From NCBI GenBank assembly GCA_031271275.1, contig JAISWA010000260.1, forward strand, positions 1-6,046: a DNA stretch of 6,046 bases, read 5' to 3'. A program made the translations under genes and the position numbers. This document shows, piece after piece, positions 4,294 through 6,046 of this stretch. Positions within the stretch are counted from its first letter, which is position 1; each line of letters begins with the position of its first letter. The notes beneath the pieces were generated by a model. The model saw only the letters and a program-made list of their open reading frames with translations, searched no databases and was not told the origin of the DNA. This stretch comes from Clostridiales bacterium. Its GTDB lineage: Bacteria > Bacillota > Clostridia > Lachnospirales > WQUN01.

Positions 4294-6046
4294 TGCCCGG
4301 CTACACCCCCATGATGGAGCAGTATTTCGCCTTAAAGAACCAGTACCCCGATTGTTTGCTGTTTTTCCGGCTCGGCGATTTTTATGAAATGTTTTTTGAC
4401 GACGCTTTAACCGCCTCGCAGGCGCTCGACATCACTTTGACGGGCCGCGACTGCGGGCAGGCGGAGCGCGCGCCCATGTGCGGAGTGCCTTTCCACGCGG
4501 CGGACGGCTATATCGCGAAGTTGGTGGAAAAAGGCTATCATGTGGCAATCTGTGAGCAAACCGAAGACCCGAAACAGGCGAAGGGACTGGTCAAGCGCGA
4601 GGTGATACGGGTGGTCACGCCCGGCACCGTCACCGACGCGCATATGCTCGACGAAAAAAAGCATAATTACATCGTATGCTTGCATAAAGGCGAAACGCAC
4701 ATCGGCTGCGCCGCCGCCGACGTCACGACGGGGCTGTTTACCGCCGCCGCGATACCGGAGGAGTCGGAAAACCGCCTGGCGGACGAGCTTACCCGCCTTA
4801 TGCCGGCGGAAATGTTAATCAGCGAAGGTTTCCCCTACCGGGCGGTGGCGGAGAGCATCGCCGGTATAAAGGCGGCGCCGGTTCCCGCCTGGACTTTTCA
4901 CCAAAACAACGCGTTTAAATGTTTAACGCAGCATTTCAAAACCCATCACCTCGAAGGCTTCGGCCTTTCGCAAAACGCGCCGGAAATCCCCGCCGCGGGC
5001 GCGCTCATGCAATACCTGTACGAAACGCAAAAATCCGCGCTGCCGCAAATCACTTCCCTAAAAATAGCATCCCAAAACACGCGCATGACCATCGACGGGC
5101 CTTCCCGCCGCAATCTGGAACTTACCCAGTCCGCAAGCGGTCAAAAAGGGAAAAAGCTCAGCCTGTTCGGGATTTTGGATTTCACCAAGACGGCAATGGG
5201 CGCGAGGGCGCTGCGCGGTTGGGTGGAGCAACCCCTGCTTTCGCCGGAGGAAATCAACAAGCGGTTGGATTCCGTGGAGGAATGGTTCAAAAAACCGCTG
5301 CTTCGGGCGGAACTGCGCGAGCTTTTGCAAAGCGTCCACGACCTGGAGCGGCTGATAGCGAAGCTTGCCGGGGCAAGCGCCAACGCCCGCGACCTTTCCG
5401 CGCTTCGCGCTTCGGTCAAGCACCTGCCGCATATCGGCACGCTGCTTTCCGACGCGGAACGGGACTTAAACGCGGAAATTTACCGCACCTTCGACGACCT
5501 TTCGGATATTTACGCCAAAATTGATGGCGTCATCACGGACGAACCGCCCGTAAGCATACGGGAGGGCGGGATGATACGGCGGGGCTGCGACGCGGAACTG
5601 GACAGGCTGCTCGACGTAAAGGAAAACGGCGGCAAGTGGCTTTCGGAACTGGAAGCCCGGGAGCGGGAACAGACCGGAATCAAAAATTTAAAAATACGGC
5701 ACAACAAAGTGTTCGGCTATTATATAGAAATCACCAATTCCCAACTGCAAAACGCGCCGGAAAGGTACGTAAGGCGGCAGACGCTCGCCAACTGCGAGCG
5801 TTTTATCACCGAGGAGCTGAAGGATTTAGAAGATACCATCCTCGGGGCGGACGAGAAGCAAACCGAATTGGAATACCGGCTGTTCGATACCCTGCGGCGG
5901 GAAATCGTTGAGGAAATCGCGCGAATACAGTTTATGGCTTACGAACTCGCCGCCCTTGACGCGCTGCAGTCTTTGGCAAACGCCGCCGAGCGCGGCGGGT
6001 ATGTGAAGCCCGCGGTCAGCGGCGGCGGGAGCGTGGTCATTAAGGA
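4293..6046 (+). CDS. mutS: DNA mismatch repair protein MutS (3' end outside window)
   Basis: The frame is open for 584 codons plus two bases and runs off the window; full MutS proteins are about 850-880 residues. MutS recognises mismatches and small loops in DNA and recruits MutL. The N-terminal mismatch-binding domain (about residues 1-115) contains LGDFYEMFFDDA with the Phe-x-Glu mismatch-reading pair at F30 and E32, then APMCGVPFHA, EKGYHVAICEQTEDP and the VKREVIRVVTPGT block. A connector domain follows (about 120-250), then the core/lever helices with SLFGILDFTKTAMGARALRGWVEQPL (about residues 289-314). The clamp region includes IKNLKIRHNKVFGYYIEIT from about residue 463 and the YVRRQTLANCERFITEEL segment. 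The Walker A ATPase part is not in view. This architecture identifies MutS1 rather than MutS2, which lacks the N-terminal domain. It starts at the ATG in TAATG, sharing one base with the preceding stop. I read it through without frameshift or stop. Confidence 0.97.
   Translation, partial: MPGYTPMMEQYFALKNQYPDCLLFFRLGDFYEMFFDDALTASQALDITLTGRDCGQAERAPMCGVPFHAADGYIAKLVEKGYHVAICEQTEDPKQAKGLVKREVIRVVTPGTVTDAHMLDEKKHNYIVCLHKGETHIGCAAADVTTGLFTAAAIPEESENRLADELTRLMPAEMLISEGFPYRAVAESIAGIKAAPVPAWTFHQNNAFKCLTQHFKTHHLEGFGLSQNAPEIPAAGALMQYLYETQKSALPQITSLKIASQNTRMTIDGPSRRNLELTQSASGQKGKKLSLFGILDFTKTAMGARALRGWVEQPLLSPEEINKRLDSVEEWFKKPLLRAELRELLQSVHDLERLIAKLAGASANARDLSALRASVKHLPHIGTLLSDAERDLNAEIYRTFDDLSDIYAKIDGVITDEPPVSIREGGMIRRGCDAELDRLLDVKENGGKWLSELEAREREQTGIKNLKIRHNKVFGYYIEITNSQLQNAPERYVRRQTLANCERFITEELKDLEDTILGADEKQTELEYRLFDTLRREIVEEIARIQFMAYELAALDALQSLANAAERGGYVKPAVSGGGSVVIK

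Noticed and set aside
4919..5524. 201-codon plus-strand open frame inside mutS
   Set aside because: The predicted product is Arg/Pro/Ala-rich with no domain-like pattern, and the mutS frame is intact and conserved across the whole stretch. It is an out-of-frame shadow.

Overview
The window looks like chromosomal DNA from a Gram-positive, low-GC-lineage bacterium with fairly high coding GC, most likely a member of Clostridia (Oscillospiraceae/Ruminococcaceae-like). The basis is the gene order miaB - ylbF/ymcA-type gene - mutS, which is typical of Firmicutes (B. subtilis has ymcB/miaB-ymcA-cotE-mutS-mutL), together with strong Shine-Dalgarno sites and AT-rich intergenic promoters between GC-rich genes. 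The assignment is inference, because there is no rRNA or other taxonomic marker here.

Layout. Bases 1-558 (+) hold the 3' end of a gene for a secreted or surface protein built of tandem Ig-like beta-sandwich repeats. It converges, with a 15-bp gap, on a small minus-strand gene (574-894) for an uncharacterised 106-residue protein with a C-terminal membrane anchor. A 147-bp intergenic region (895-1041) carries a very good extended -10 promoter for miaB (1042-2448, +), the radical-SAM methylthiotransferase that makes ms2i6A37 in tRNA. miaB converges, with only 4 bp between stop codons, on a minus-strand class V aminotransferase/cysteine desulfurase-like gene (2453-3835). A 173-bp AT-rich divergent intergenic region (3836-4008) separates this from a short ylbF-family gene (4009-4293, +) with its own sigma-A-type promoter. 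That gene is translationally coupled through TAATG to mutS (4293 to the window end, +), which is cut off before its ATPase domain.

How the genes fit together. MiaB, the YlbF/RicA-like protein and MutS form a widely conserved neighbourhood. The PLP-dependent desulfurase-like gene sits between miaB and ylbF on the opposite strand, so miaB and ylbF-mutS must be separate transcription units here. MiaB needs two Fe-S clusters and sulfur, the RicA/RicF proteins of B. subtilis carry Fe-S clusters, and the inserted enzyme looks like a sulfur-mobilising desulfurase, so a sulfur/Fe-S theme is possible but not demonstrated. I see no mobile element, CRISPR array, tRNA, rRNA or clearly novel multi-gene system. 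The most notable observations are a possible leaderless miaB transcript, the interrupted miaB-ylbF-mutS linkage, and the very short YlbF protein with a Cys-rich tail.
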